Below, in pieces: positions 35,875-44,755 of a stretch of DNA of 64,000 bases. Below the pieces are notes generated by a model. That model was given only the letters and a program-made list of their open reading frames with translations. It was not told the DNA's origin and made no database searches. A program made the position numbers and the translations under genes. Positions within the stretch are counted from its first letter, which is position 1, and the number at the start of each line of letters is the position of its first letter. Source of the DNA: Streptomyces griseoruber (GTDB lineage Bacteria; Actinomycetota; Actinomycetes; Streptomycetales; Streptomycetaceae); assembly GCF_001514205.1 (NCBI RefSeq), contig NZ_KQ948767.1, positions 240,343 through 304,342 of the forward strand, given 5' to 3'.

Positions 35875-36684
35875 TCAGTCGGCAGTCTCGATCCGCTCCG
35901 GGGCGATGCCCAGGATGAGCTTCTCCAGCGCGTCCTGGGCAGAGCCGAACGTAGCCAGCCAGGTCTCGACCAGGTAGATCTCGCTGTTCTCGTCGATGCC
36001 GAGGAAGAATCTGCCCTCATCGAGTTCGCCGAGGGGGAAGATGGCGCGTCCGATGGTATGACTCCAGTCGGCGAAGCGGTCTTCCTCGCCGATCAGGTTG
36101 TCCGGGTCGAAGTTGAAGGGGGTCTTGGCGCAGGTGATCCCGGGGCCGCTGATCTGGATGTCCAGGCCACCGAACTCCGCCAAGAAGGCTTCAGCGGCAT
36201 CGTGCATGCGGACCAGGCCGGTCTTCTCGAGCGTCTTGCGCCAGTGGTCCGTCGAGATGTGCCGTCCCGGCCGCCAGCCTGCTGAGCGCAGTGTCTCCTC
36301 GATCACGCCAGTTCCCCGTAGATACGTCGCCGCCGCATCGACCCATGCCTTGTCCACCGGCACGTCTTCTGGCCAGCCGGGCCGCCAGTCCGCCTGCCAG
36401 TGGGCGAAGTCGTCACGCAGGAACTGCGGGTCAACTGGCTTGAGTCGCACTTGCTGTCGCTGATCGGCCCACCAGACCTCGAATTCGGCCTCGGTTCCTT
36501 TGCCTGGCCAGCGTTCTGCGACCGTCGGCAGAAGCAGAACATCGACGAACCCTCCGACCGGAAGACCGATGTCGACGAAGATCCCGATCGCACCCGGCCT
36601 CGGGACTGCCGTCACCGTCCCTCGGAACCTTTGCCCGAACCGCAGGCCGCGACGGATTCGAATCCACTCTTCAGCGCTGACCAC
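35875..36684 (-). CDS. OB/S1-like domain fused to SUKH-3 immunity domain (transposon cargo)
   Basis: A 269-residue protein. The C-terminal half (about 105-265) fits the SUKH-3 pattern: AGWRPGRHIS, then DAAEAFLAEFGGLDIQISGP, FNFDPDN and the closing LVETWLATFG segment. SUKH proteins are best known as immunity proteins in polymorphic toxin systems and as binders of diverse partners. The N-terminal half (FGQRFRGTVTAV, IGIFVDIGLPVGGFVDV) resembles an S1/OB beta-barrel, an uncommon partner. GTG start at 36684 with a weak AGGA upstream. It is the gene nearest the left end, 81 bases after the kinase gene. No cognate toxin is present, so it may give immunity in trans or have a defence role (inference). 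Confidence 0.75.
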   Translation of the reverse strand: MVSAEEWIRIRRGLRFGQRFRGTVTAVPRPGAIGIFVDIGLPVGGFVDVLLLPTVAERWPGKGTEAEFEVWWADQRQQVRLKPVDPQFLRDDFAHWQADWRPGWPEDVPVDKAWVDAAATYLRGTGVIEETLRSAGWRPGRHISTDHWRKTLEKTGLVRMHDAAEAFLAEFGGLDIQISGPGITCAKTPFNFDPDNLIGEEDRFADWSHTIGRAIFPLGELDEGRFFLGIDENSEIYLVETWLATFGSAQDALEKLILGIAPERIETAD

Positions 36685-36765
36685 CCGGACATCCTGGCAT
36701 CCCGCTGTTGCGGGTGGCGGCCGGACAGTCGTGGTGGTGGGGCTGGGGGCCAGCGAGGGTGTGGA

Positions 36766-37848
36766 TCAGCTCTGGGTTGTGGCGCCAGCGCCCAATTGCC
36801 GCTCGATCTCGGCGGACGGGAACGGCGTCTGCTTGCTCTCGCTGATCAGGTGGCGGAAGAAGGAGTCCACGACGACGGTAGGGCGTGCGTGCCGGTCGAT
36901 GATGGCGGTGATCTCGGGCGGGATGTCGCCAGGTCGCTGGCCCGCGATCCAGTCGTGCAGGAAGACTTCGCGTTCCGTGTCACCGCGCACGCCGTCGAGC
37001 AAGTGGTATTGGAGCAGGTGGCTCGCGGTGTAGCAGCGGTCGTAGGAGAGGTGGTCCGCGAGAAAGTCGGACTCGTCCGCCGTAAGGTCGAAGCGGGAGC
37101 TCAGGGCAAGTCCGAAGTCGGCGAAGTAGAGCTGGCGGCCGTCGGTCAGGATGTTGGCGAAGTGAGCATCGAAGTGGACAAGTCCGCGAGAACTCATGAA
37201 GTCAGCTCCGTCCATCAGAGCTTCCTCCACCCAGCGGTAGGGCGAGCCGTCCCCGCCATCCGGCATGGCGGTTTCGCGGTGGTCAGCCAGCCATCCGGCG
37301 AGTGTGTGCGGCACGTGCTCCAGGAAGACCACCAGGCTGCACGAGGACTGGCTGATGGCCTCCAGCCGGTCACGAACCGCGGGTGATCCCTCCCAGTGGG
37401 CAACGGCCCCTTCCAGGCCATCGAACGCGTCGGTGAATCCCTCGGGAGGAGAGTCAGGCAGAACCCGCCAGTGATACATCAACGGGAATCCCGCATACTC
37501 GTCGCCGAGAACCCAGTTCGTGGTCATGGTGTGCACGGCGAGCTCCCGCCAGGCACCGAACCCGGCTGATCCCACCCCGTACTGGTAGAACATCGGCAGC
37601 TCGAAGACGTTCGCCGTCGACCGCACGTTCTCCGGGCGCAATTCGATGTCCGTCAAAGGGATCCGCTTGACGAAGACGCGGGTTCCGTTGACGTCCAGCT
37701 CTGCCGACCTGCCGCCGATGCCTGACCCGAGCGGGGTAGCGGCTGCCACTACCTCCCCGAGCCGGTAGTCGCTCAGCAACGAGAGCTGAGTGCTCACGGT
37801 CTCGTAACCAGCCAAGCGTGCGGCGCGTTGCAAACCCTGGTCCAGCAT
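36766..37848 (-). CDS. kinase-fold protein (transposon cargo)
   Basis: A 360-residue protein with protein-kinase/aminoglycoside-phosphotransferase-like motifs: a probable ATP-binding lysine K61 in RVFVKRIPL, catalytic loop LVHFDAHFANIL (D227, N232) and metal-binding DFG (D244) in YFADFGLAL. The loop H-F-D-x-H-x-x-N is between Ser/Thr kinase and APH forms. No TM helix or extra domain. The ATG at 37848 is chosen over an upstream frame to 37932 because GAGGAG lies 6 bases ahead. It is transcribed with the SUKH gene inside the Tn7-like element. Substrate unknown; a role in defence or in modifying a toxin or host factor is possible but not shown. Confidence 0.75.
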   Translation of the reverse strand: MLDQGLQRAARLAGYETVSTQLSLLSDYRLGEVVAAATPLGSGIGGRSAELDVNGTRVFVKRIPLTDIELRPENVRSTANVFELPMFYQYGVGSAGFGAWRELAVHTMTTNWVLGDEYAGFPLMYHWRVLPDSPPEGFTDAFDGLEGAVAHWEGSPAVRDRLEAISQSSCSLVVFLEHVPHTLAGWLADHRETAMPDGGDGSPYRWVEEALMDGADFMSSRGLVHFDAHFANILTDGRQLYFADFGLALSSRFDLTADESDFLADHLSYDRCYTASHLLQYHLLDGVRGDTEREVFLHDWIAGQRPGDIPPEITAIIDRHARPTVVVDSFFRHLISESKQTPFPSAEIERQLGAGATTQS

Positions 37849-38017
37849 CGACGGCTCCTCGGTGCCCGAACCAGGGCTTCGGCAATCCCACGTCGGCACT
37901 GACCTTACGTTGAAAAGGTCAGCCACTCTCATAAACGACCTGGCAGTGACCGAAGTTGGGTCCGGGGCGCGTTCGCCGTCGAGGCGGACCGCGTCGCGAT
38001 GCTGGTCGAGCCGCCGG

Positions 38018-40549
38018 TCAGGTGACGGAGGATTGCGCTGCGTCCAAGAGGTTGAGCAGATGCTCGGCTTCGTGGACGAGAGCGGTGCCCGCGGGAGTGG
38101 CTGCGAGGGGGCTGGTCCGTTCGATCAGCTGAATGCCTGCGGCCTTCTCCAAGGCATGGAGCTGATGCGTGAGCGTCGCCGGTAGCGTTCCGAGGCTCCT
38201 GGCGGCCGCGCAGAGGTTCCGTTGGCCGGGCAGTCGGACCAGGCGTCTGAGGCGTTCGACGCAGTTGCGGACGTTGCTTATGGCCGCCATCGACGCGGAC
38301 AGGGCCGGTGCGTCCGGCAGGAGCGCGAACGGGTTGCTGGTTGCGCTGTTCGGGCGGATCTCGATGCCCCACTTCTTGGCCAGCAGGTTGAGGCGGTGCC
38401 TGTCGAGACCGAACTGTTCGGCGATGTCGGGGATGCTGAGGCGTCGGTGCAGGTAGGCCTGTTCGAGTTCCTCGCGGGTGATGCGAAGGCTGAGCGGTTC
38501 GGGGCGTGGTGTGGCGGGGATCCCGGCTTCTTCCAGGGCGTTTTGGACGGTTGAGAGGCTGCAGTCGGCGGTGCGGGCGATCAGGCTCTGGTTGAGAGTT
38601 CCGCTGGAGTGGGCGGTGCGGAGGAAACCCGGGTCGAGCATGCCGCGTCGAGGCCGACGCCGACCAAGGCCGGGGGAAGCGGCACGGGGTGGAGGCTGGG
38701 TGGTGCCGGTGGCGTCGCAGTAGAGCCGGACGTGCTCTGTGGTCAGTCCGAGGGCGGCGGCCGTCTCCTCGGCCGAGGTCCGGTCGGCGATCAAGGTGTC
38801 GAAGTCGCTGTCGGAAATCTGTTCGGGGGCAGCCCCAGGCCAGTCGGTCCAGTCGCACCATTCGGTGGGGGGCTCCCAGAGCACGGGTTCGTCGATCCGG
38901 TGGGCAGCGAGGTTTGTGGCCGCCTGCTCCAGCAGGAACCCGCGCATCAGCGGCGGGACTTGGTAGCGAAACTCGTCACGGGCGTGGATGTTCCGCGGAG
39001 GCAGGTCCGCGTGGGTGCCGAGGAGGAAACTCAGAAGCATCCACCTGAGCATGTGGATTCGCCCTGTTCCACCACGGGCCCAGCCCTGCCGGCGGCAGAG
39101 CTGCGTGTACTCGTCGAGGTTGAGCGTGATGCTCTCGGACGTGAACAAGTGGCGTCGTCTGCCGTAGTCGATCGGGGAGCCTTCATCGTCGAGGTGACTG
39201 GCGAGCTGGGTGAGGCAGCTGACGATGGCGGTCTCGTGCTCGGGCGAGGCGATCACGCGTCGAAACGCCATCTTGATGATCAACCGGTTGGAGGGCTGGG
39301 CCCAAGGGTGGTGCTGTGACTTGGCGCCTGCAAGCAGCAGCTTGCTGCGGCAGCCTCGCCTGAAGCCGTCGACGGTTCGCGGGTCGATGCGGGTGTTGGG
39401 GAGAAGGCGGAGAGTCCACGAAGGCCATAGGGCTGCCGGGATCTTGTCCGCCCGTTTCCGGATGTCGGCATCCGTGAGGTCTGGCCTGCGGGGATGGGCC
39501 GCAGACCGGTAGCGAAGCCGCGTGTCCAGGGGCAGGTCCTGGTCCGCGTCGGCGATCACGCGGCTGACGATCTCGGGGCTGGCACGTCCCCAGGAAAGGA
39601 GGCGCTGATCGATGGACAGATTGGTGGCAGAGACGTTCAGGCGGTGGGCTTGGTCGGTTCGTATGAGCCACTCGAACACGGCCTTCCCGGTAGTCGAAGC
39701 GGTGTCCGAGGCCCAGATCGCGAGGGTGGTGCCGATCGCGAGCCGGCCGGCGTCGGCCAGGTCGTGCGGGCTGTCGGGCAGAAGCCCTCCGTTGCATTCG
39801 CGCAGTGCGAGCCTGACGGCCTCGGGCTCCGTTCGGGGGCTGAGCATCAGGCTGCGCAGGCATCTTCGGCTGAGGAAGTACAGATGGTGCAGAGCAGGAG
39901 ACCCTGTCTGGACGAGCGCGCCCAGGTGCTGCTGGCTGGCGAGGGCTGTTCCGTCTGGTGGCAACGGTTGTGCCGGCGTCTGGGTGAGGTCGTGTCGGCA
40001 GGCCGTCTTGCGTCCGTCGCGCAGGACCAGACGCATGCAGTGGGCGCCGCTGGTGCTGCGGCCGAGCTGTTGATTGGTGAACAGCTGTGGCCTGTCCCGG
40101 CAGCCAGGACAGTGGTCGACCAGCAGGCACTGGTGCTGTTGGCAGGCGAATGAGAACGGCAGCCGCCAAGCCAGTGGCCAGCGGCCCCCGTTATCGGCCA
40201 GGCAGTGGGGGCAGAAGCGGCTGTGGCGCCCGAGGTGACGCCAGACGGGGGCCGTCTCATCCCCGCTCTGCGGGAGCTGCGGCAGCAGGTCGGATCGCGC
40301 GACGGACCGCAAAGTCATCCGGTCGAGTTCGGACGCGTCGGCGTCGGCCAGCCGCGCAAGCGCCTTCAGGTCCCCTTCCTCCAGGCGGAAGACCAAGCGC
40401 CTCGCCGCGATGCCAGGAAGGCCGAGGAATCGCAAAAGGCCGGTGGAGGACGTTCGCAGCCGGCGGGCATAAGCCTCGATCCAGCTGTCCAGGGACTCTC
40501 CGGGCAGCGGGGGCAGAACGATTGGCAAGCGGTCGGTGGCCCAGGTCAT
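38018..40549 (-). CDS. TniQ/TnsD-family target-selection protein
   Basis: An 843-residue protein. The TniQ zinc-binding module is clear: C113-P-H-C116, then ACQQHQCLLVDHC with C136, H139 and C147-x-x-C150. After it come long helical regions and at least two helix-turn-helix-like blocks (TSAEETAAALGLTTEHVRLY; RRLSIPDIAEQFGLDRHRLN). The last about 65 residues look like a LysR-type winged helix (AAARSLGTLPATLTHQLHAL, then AAGIQLIERTS). Family knowledge: TnsD-type proteins bind a fixed attachment site and recruit TnsC. Here that site would be the region just upstream of the initiator tRNA gene (inference). Start ATG 40549 overlaps the tnsC stop; an upstream extension is rejected. Confidence 0.87.
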   Translation of the reverse strand: MTWATDRLPIVLPPLPGESLDSWIEAYARRLRTSSTGLLRFLGLPGIAARRLVFRLEEGDLKALARLADADASELDRMTLRSVARSDLLPQLPQSGDETAPVWRHLGRHSRFCPHCLADNGGRWPLAWRLPFSFACQQHQCLLVDHCPGCRDRPQLFTNQQLGRSTSGAHCMRLVLRDGRKTACRHDLTQTPAQPLPPDGTALASQQHLGALVQTGSPALHHLYFLSRRCLRSLMLSPRTEPEAVRLALRECNGGLLPDSPHDLADAGRLAIGTTLAIWASDTASTTGKAVFEWLIRTDQAHRLNVSATNLSIDQRLLSWGRASPEIVSRVIADADQDLPLDTRLRYRSAAHPRRPDLTDADIRKRADKIPAALWPSWTLRLLPNTRIDPRTVDGFRRGCRSKLLLAGAKSQHHPWAQPSNRLIIKMAFRRVIASPEHETAIVSCLTQLASHLDDEGSPIDYGRRRHLFTSESITLNLDEYTQLCRRQGWARGGTGRIHMLRWMLLSFLLGTHADLPPRNIHARDEFRYQVPPLMRGFLLEQAATNLAAHRIDEPVLWEPPTEWCDWTDWPGAAPEQISDSDFDTLIADRTSAEETAAALGLTTEHVRLYCDATGTTQPPPRAASPGLGRRRPRRGMLDPGFLRTAHSSGTLNQSLIARTADCSLSTVQNALEEAGIPATPRPEPLSLRITREELEQAYLHRRLSIPDIAEQFGLDRHRLNLLAKKWGIEIRPNSATSNPFALLPDAPALSASMAAISNVRNCVERLRRLVRLPGQRNLCAAARSLGTLPATLTHQLHALEKAAGIQLIERTSPLAATPAGTALVHEAEHLLNLLDAAQSSVT

Positions 40550-41673
40550 GCCGACCGCCGCTTGCGAACCGGGCCTCCCGGGCGGGCGCTGAGGAGACCG
40601 GCCTCGATCGCCGCTTCGAGTTCGCGGCGTGCTTCCTCGGCGGCGGCGTCGTTCTTCACCGTGTCGATCAGATCCTTGTCGAGCTTCTCCTCGCCCCAGC
40701 GGACGGCTCGCAGGCAGGACCGGTTGACCAGCGCCATCAGCGACGCGAAGTGTCCGGTCGTGCGGGCGAACAGGTAGTCGGCCAGGTCGACGAGCATCCC
40801 CGGGTGCTTCTCGGCCAGGACGATCTTCTTCTCGATGGTCTTCAGCAGAACCCGCCACTGCTTGCGCCCCTGGTCGTCGTCGATCTGGAAAGGACGCAGG
40901 GTCAGTGCGGTGGTGCGGCGGCCGAACTGCGCGAGCAGGGCCTGCTGCGGCGACAGGCCCTCACGCAGGATCCCGCGGTCGGCGACGCCGACCCCGACGT
41001 AAAGCAGGGTGACGGGGAACACGTTCGACAGGAACTTCAGATGGTTGGCCATCCGCACCGCCGAGGACTTCCCCGGGGCCAGGAAGTGCACATCATCGAT
41101 GACGAAGACCGCGGTCCTCATGCTCAGGACCGCGTCGACCGCGCGCTCAGCGAGGGTGTCCGCGTCGCCGCTGGTCGGCAGGCCGTAGAACCGGCAGATC
41201 GACGCGTTCAGACCGCGGATCTGCGTGTTGCCGGTCAGGTTGACGTAGACGACCGGGACTCTCCTGTGGCCCTCCGGCGTGGTCTGCCCGTGCAGACGAA
41301 CCTGCTCGCGATGGAAGTCCCGCGCGTGTTCACGAATCGCCGTGCTCTTCCCGATGCCGGGGTATGCGTCGAGCAGGGCCGCGGGCTTGGCCTTGTCGCC
41401 GTCCTGCCGGTTCGAGTCCACGATCTCGGTGAGGGCTTCATGCAGGGCGATCATCTGCGGAGTCTTGATCGGGCCGAGGTTCGCATGCCAGACGGCCCGC
41501 AGGTCCTGGTAGCGCCTCAGCTCCAGCTCGGGCAGTTCGCCCATCTGCCGGCGCGTCAGCCGGGGCGGCTGGACCCGTTCCGGCCCGAAGACCAGCTCGA
41601 GCCAGCCGGACAGGCGCGTCAACGCGTACTGGCGATCATCTCCCTCGAACACCGTGCCGCTGATCGCGCTCAC
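40546..41673 (-). CDS. TnsC/TniB-like AAA+ transposition regulator
   Basis: A 375-residue AAA+ ATPase that links the target selector to the transposase. Walker A is YPGIGKST (G105-T111) and Walker B is VFVIDDVHFL (D193, D194); a sensor-like arginine-rich segment follows. The GTG at 41673 is chosen because it overlaps the tnsB stop (GTGA) with GGGAGAG upstream; a second GTG at 41685 is possible. It overlaps tniQ by 4 bases. Closest in style to the AAA_22-type TniB/TnsC proteins of Tn5053/Tn7-like elements. Confidence 0.9.
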   Translation of the reverse strand: MSAISGTVFEGDDRQYALTRLSGWLELVFGPERVQPPRLTRRQMGELPELELRRYQDLRAVWHANLGPIKTPQMIALHEALTEIVDSNRQDGDKAKPAALLDAYPGIGKSTAIREHARDFHREQVRLHGQTTPEGHRRVPVVYVNLTGNTQIRGLNASICRFYGLPTSGDADTLAERAVDAVLSMRTAVFVIDDVHFLAPGKSSAVRMANHLKFLSNVFPVTLLYVGVGVADRGILREGLSPQQALLAQFGRRTTALTLRPFQIDDDQGRKQWRVLLKTIEKKIVLAEKHPGMLVDLADYLFARTTGHFASLMALVNRSCLRAVRWGEEKLDKDLIDTVKNDAAAEEARRELEAAIEAGLLSARPGGPVRKRRSA

Positions 41674-43805
41674 CGGCTCTCCCACGTGTCGGCGTAGTAG
41701 TCGTCCTCGTCGATGAACTCGTTGGTCTCACCCGGGAAGGCGGCCTCCAGGTCCTCGTCCTCGTCGTCGTCCCCGCCGAGGTCATCGGCGGCTTCGGCAG
41801 CAGCGGGGGCCGCTTCCAGGGCGGCGATCGCCCTGAGCGTCGGAAGCCGCAGCGGGTCCTCCGTGTCCTCGACCTCGTCGGGGCCGACCAGGCAGAGGCG
41901 GTCCTCCGACAGACGCACGGCCATCCGCCGTTCGGCCCGGTTCCCGGTCAGGCCCACTCCCCAACGCTCCAAGAGCTCGACCAGGGCCCGCTTCGGGTCA
42001 GGGAAGCGATGCGTCGTGAGCGCGAGTTTGCGCGCGTAGCGCATGGCCTCGCGGCTCACCGGCCCGTCCAGTGCGGGAGCGTGCTCCCACTGGAGGGCGT
42101 GCCAGGAGTGGTCGGGCCGCTGGAAGTAGACCTGCCGGATGTTGTCCGGGTCCACGGAGACCGGCCACTTGCCCTCATGAACCCCGGTGTAGGGGCTCTT
42201 GGCCTCCCTCAGCCCGTCCAAGCCGCTTCCGTTGTAGCGCATCCCCTCCAGCTCCACCCCGTAGTGCTGGATGGTGCACCAGGCCTGCTCGAGGAAGTGC
42301 AGGGCGAAGTTCGGCCGTGCCGGGATCCGCAGGTTGCCCGCCCGGGCGACGCCGTGGTCGAACATGTCCAGCGGGCTCAGCTTCAGGCCCGGGACCTCCG
42401 GGATCACCAGACCCCTGTGGCGGCGCCGGTGATAGGTCAGGTCGATCCACTCCCGGATGATCATCTCCAGCTCGTCGATGAAGAAGAACGCGAAGTCCTC
42501 CACCGACTGGCCGCGGCTGTGGACATCAGGGCCCTTGTAGCCCGGCAGAGCCGCCAGCAGGCCCTGGTTCAAGGTCTTGAACCAGCGCTCGATCGGCGCC
42601 TTGTCCGTCGGCGTCAGCGGTCGGGCCGGCTGCAACGAGATCTCGAACCGGGCGCAGACGCTGCGGACGTGGTTGGACAGGTAGATCTTCCCGTGGTCGT
42701 AGACCACCGTCTCAGCCGCAACCGACGGAAGCAGCGGCCTGCCCACCGCGTCGACCAGCTTCTCCGCAGGGACGACCACCGTGGACGGGACGCCAAGCCG
42801 GGGCAGGTTCCTTCCCGGCAACAACTCTGGGCGCGTCCGCACCGTCTCGAAGAGCACCGCGGCGACATCCACGGCCTTCGTCGACACCGGCGTGAGCCGC
42901 AGCCCGGTGATGCACCGGCTGTAGAGGTCCATCGCCACCGTCAGCTCGCACTGCACCCAGCGGCAGGTCACCGGCTCCATCGCGAACACGTCCAGCCGGG
43001 TGGTGTCCAGCAGCACGTACTCACCCGGCCGGGTCGCCCGCAGGCGGCCGTAGACGGTCTGCGGACGGTTCGCGATCGACCGCTTCCCCTTGGTGCTGCC
43101 CGTGAACGCATTCGTCCCCGCGTCCAGCTCGCGCAGCACCTCGTAACCGGTCGACTGGGCGGGTATCTTCACCGTGCCCCGGCCGTACTCGGCCGCGACA
43201 CGCTCCTCGATCTCCAAGAGAATCAGCCCGCGGACCGGCCGGCTGGCATTCGTGTAGCTGTCCAGGACCGTCCGGGCGCTCTCCAGCCAGCGGTGATCCA
43301 CCCTGTCCTGCGCGTTCCGACGCAGCTTGCTCGCGCGGACCAGGCCCGCCGGACCGGACTTCTTCACCTGCGTGACCCACAGCCGGACGGTGCTCTCGCC
43401 GACCCCCAACTCGCGGGCCTTGGCAAGGTAGCGATGCATCAGCGGGACGCCCGGGGCGTACTCCGGCCGCGGCTCGCCCTCCTGTGCCAGCTCCTGCGAC
43501 CCCAGCCGGTAGCCGCAGAGGACTTCCTGGACGTGCTGGAAGCGCTGGGTGACCTCGTCCTCCTCGGCCTGGTCAAGCAGCCCGAGGGCGATGGCCGTGG
43601 ACTCCTCCTCGTTCGGCAACTCGCCCAGCAGCTGGGTAGTCGGGTCCGCCAGCAGACCGGCCACGTCGACCAGCCTCCACCGCACCCCGCCGGGCCCGGA
43701 CTGCTGGAGCAGGACCTCGCGGCCTCGCACCTCGGACACCGTGAACGGCTCACCCTGGAAACTCAGGGCGAGTCCCGCCCGCAACGGAACCGCCCAGTTG
43801 CTCAT
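41670..43805 (-). CDS. TnsB/TniA-like DDE transposase
   Basis: A 711-residue Mu/Tn7-superfamily transposase that binds the element ends and joins 3-prime ends to target DNA. N-terminal winged-helix DNA-binding regions precede an RNase H-like core with D267 (YVLLDTTRLD), D370 (VVYDHGKIYL) and E406 (APIERWFKTL); the D-to-E spacing of 35 is canonical. A Mu-transposase C-terminal beta barrel and an acidic tail (GGDDDEDEDLE) follow, the tail probably contacting TnsC. It overlaps tnsA and tnsC by 4 bases each. Confidence 0.93.
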   Translation of the reverse strand: MSNWAVPLRAGLALSFQGEPFTVSEVRGREVLLQQSGPGGVRWRLVDVAGLLADPTTQLLGELPNEEESTAIALGLLDQAEEDEVTQRFQHVQEVLCGYRLGSQELAQEGEPRPEYAPGVPLMHRYLAKARELGVGESTVRLWVTQVKKSGPAGLVRASKLRRNAQDRVDHRWLESARTVLDSYTNASRPVRGLILLEIEERVAAEYGRGTVKIPAQSTGYEVLRELDAGTNAFTGSTKGKRSIANRPQTVYGRLRATRPGEYVLLDTTRLDVFAMEPVTCRWVQCELTVAMDLYSRCITGLRLTPVSTKAVDVAAVLFETVRTRPELLPGRNLPRLGVPSTVVVPAEKLVDAVGRPLLPSVAAETVVYDHGKIYLSNHVRSVCARFEISLQPARPLTPTDKAPIERWFKTLNQGLLAALPGYKGPDVHSRGQSVEDFAFFFIDELEMIIREWIDLTYHRRRHRGLVIPEVPGLKLSPLDMFDHGVARAGNLRIPARPNFALHFLEQAWCTIQHYGVELEGMRYNGSGLDGLREAKSPYTGVHEGKWPVSVDPDNIRQVYFQRPDHSWHALQWEHAPALDGPVSREAMRYARKLALTTHRFPDPKRALVELLERWGVGLTGNRAERRMAVRLSEDRLCLVGPDEVEDTEDPLRLPTLRAIAALEAAPAAAEAADDLGGDDDEDEDLEAAFPGETNEFIDEDDYYADTWESR

Positions 43806-44554
43806 GCCGCCCTCCGCAGCACCGAGTCACCGTCGATCGGGCGGCTCAGGTCGACCGAGAGCCGCCCCGACCACACCAGCGCGAGGACGGCGGGCCGCAC
43901 GTCCTCGACCGGCCTGCCAGCCGCCAGGCGCCGTTCGGCGACCGTGAGGGGATCCCCGTCCTGCACCACCTCCCAGGCCTGCGCGATGTCCTCGTCAGGC
44001 ACAACTCCGGCCCGCCGGTAGGCGGCCAGGAACCGCACGTTGGCCAACAGCACCGGATCCGCCCCCGACCAGATCTCGTACTGCCAGCCGTGGCCCTCCA
44101 CCAGGTCCCCGGGCCAGGCCAGGGCCTCCGCGATCTCCGGATCAAGAAGGCGGTCGGCCGGCTTCACGTTGACCACGCGCACGTTGCCGTCCCCCAGCAC
44201 CAGCAGGAAGTCCGGCACGTGCAGCCGCCACCGCCCACCCACCCGCGCCCGCAGACGGCACGGCTGGGCAAGAATCCCGACCACCTGTGGGTCGAAGTCC
44301 GCCAGCAGCAGCCGAGCCAGCTCCAGACGGCTCTCATAGACCACCAGCCCACGCGTCGTCGCCGACGCGTACTCCCCGGGATGATGCTTGTGACCCTTCG
44401 CCGACCTGACCTGCCGCCACGGCACGGATCCGTCGAAACTGCCCCGGCGGAGCTGCTCGAACTCGACGCTGCGGACCGAGTCGTCCTCGTACCGGATCGA
44501 AGCCGTCGCAGACTCCTGACTGCCAGCCCTCACGCTTGTACGCTTGGTGACCAT
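43802..44554 (-). CDS. TnsA-like transposon end endonuclease
   Basis: A 250-residue PD-(D/E)xK nuclease that nicks the 5-prime ends so the element is excised cleanly (cut-and-paste). Candidate active residues: E74 or E78 (VVYESRLELARLL), D115 (HVPDFLLVLGD) and N129-x-K131 (VRVVNVKP); Tn7 TnsA has Gln where N129 sits, so the Asn is tolerable. A C-terminal helical domain for TnsC contact follows. First gene of the operon, 85 bases from the nearest right-end TnsB-type site. Presence of TnsA separates this element from Tn5053-type elements, which lack it. Confidence 0.87.
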   Translation of the reverse strand: MVTKRTSVRAGSQESATASIRYEDDSVRSVEFEQLRRGSFDGSVPWRQVRSAKGHKHHPGEYASATTRGLVVYESRLELARLLLADFDPQVVGILAQPCRLRARVGGRWRLHVPDFLLVLGDGNVRVVNVKPADRLLDPEIAEALAWPGDLVEGHGWQYEIWSGADPVLLANVRFLAAYRRAGVVPDEDIAQAWEVVQDGDPLTVAERRLAAGRPVEDVRPAVLALVWSGRLSVDLSRPIDGDSVLRRAA

Positions 44555-44638
44555 GAGCTGACCGTAGGAAGCCGCCCAGGACCAAGAGGCCGGATGACCG
44601 AGAAGTTCCCGGGACTGACCGCCACCGACCGCAGACGG

Positions 44639-44715
44639 TGCTAACGCGTCCCGGAAGGTTGCTAGCCGACTGCTAGAGATCGACCGACACTGCTAACGGA
44701 GACCCGGAACCTACA
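44639..44715. repeat. transposon right end: terminal inverted repeat and internal TnsB-type sites
   Basis: The terminal repeat is 44691-44715, starting TGCTAACGGAG and ending CCTACA. Additional core copies are at 44639-44645 (TGCTAAC), 44660-44666 (TGCTAGC) and 44671-44677 (TGCTAGA). The four copies are tightly spaced, unlike the three spread copies on the left end. Confidence 0.85.
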
Positions 44716-44720
44716 CCCCT
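44716..44720. repeat. 5-bp target-site duplication, right copy (CCCCT)
   Basis: Exact repeat of 35721-35725, directly after the ACA terminus of the transposon. Confidence 0.9.
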
Positions 44721-44755
44721 CCCGGGTAAATCCCTGCCCAGCCGGTCCGCGTGGC

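Larger units (their letters stand above)
35726..44715 (-). mobile_element. complete Tn7-like transposon (TnsABC + TniQ) with kinase and SUKH cargo
   Basis: An 8,990-bp element bounded by 25-bp inverted repeats starting TGTAGGTTC and ending TTAGCA (20 of 25 matching), flanked by CCCCT on both sides. Both ends carry extra GTTAGCA-type sites, three on the left and four on the right, as expected for asymmetric arrays of TnsB binding sites. The genes run right to left: tnsA, tnsB, tnsC and tniQ, each overlapping the next by 4 bases, then two cargo genes near the left end. Intact genes and exact duplication suggest recent, possibly still active, insertion. The tRNA-proximal end is the tnsA side. 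Confidence 0.93.

Noticed and set aside
40550..40858. N-terminal extension of TniQ
   Set aside because: The extension lies inside tnsC and is Arg/Pro-rich; the ATG at 40549 overlaps the tnsC stop in the ATGA style of the rest of the operon.
35726..44715. CRISPR-associated transposon (CAST)
   Set aside because: No cas gene, crRNA array or repeat pair was found inside the element; target choice is better explained by the long TniQ with DNA-binding domains.
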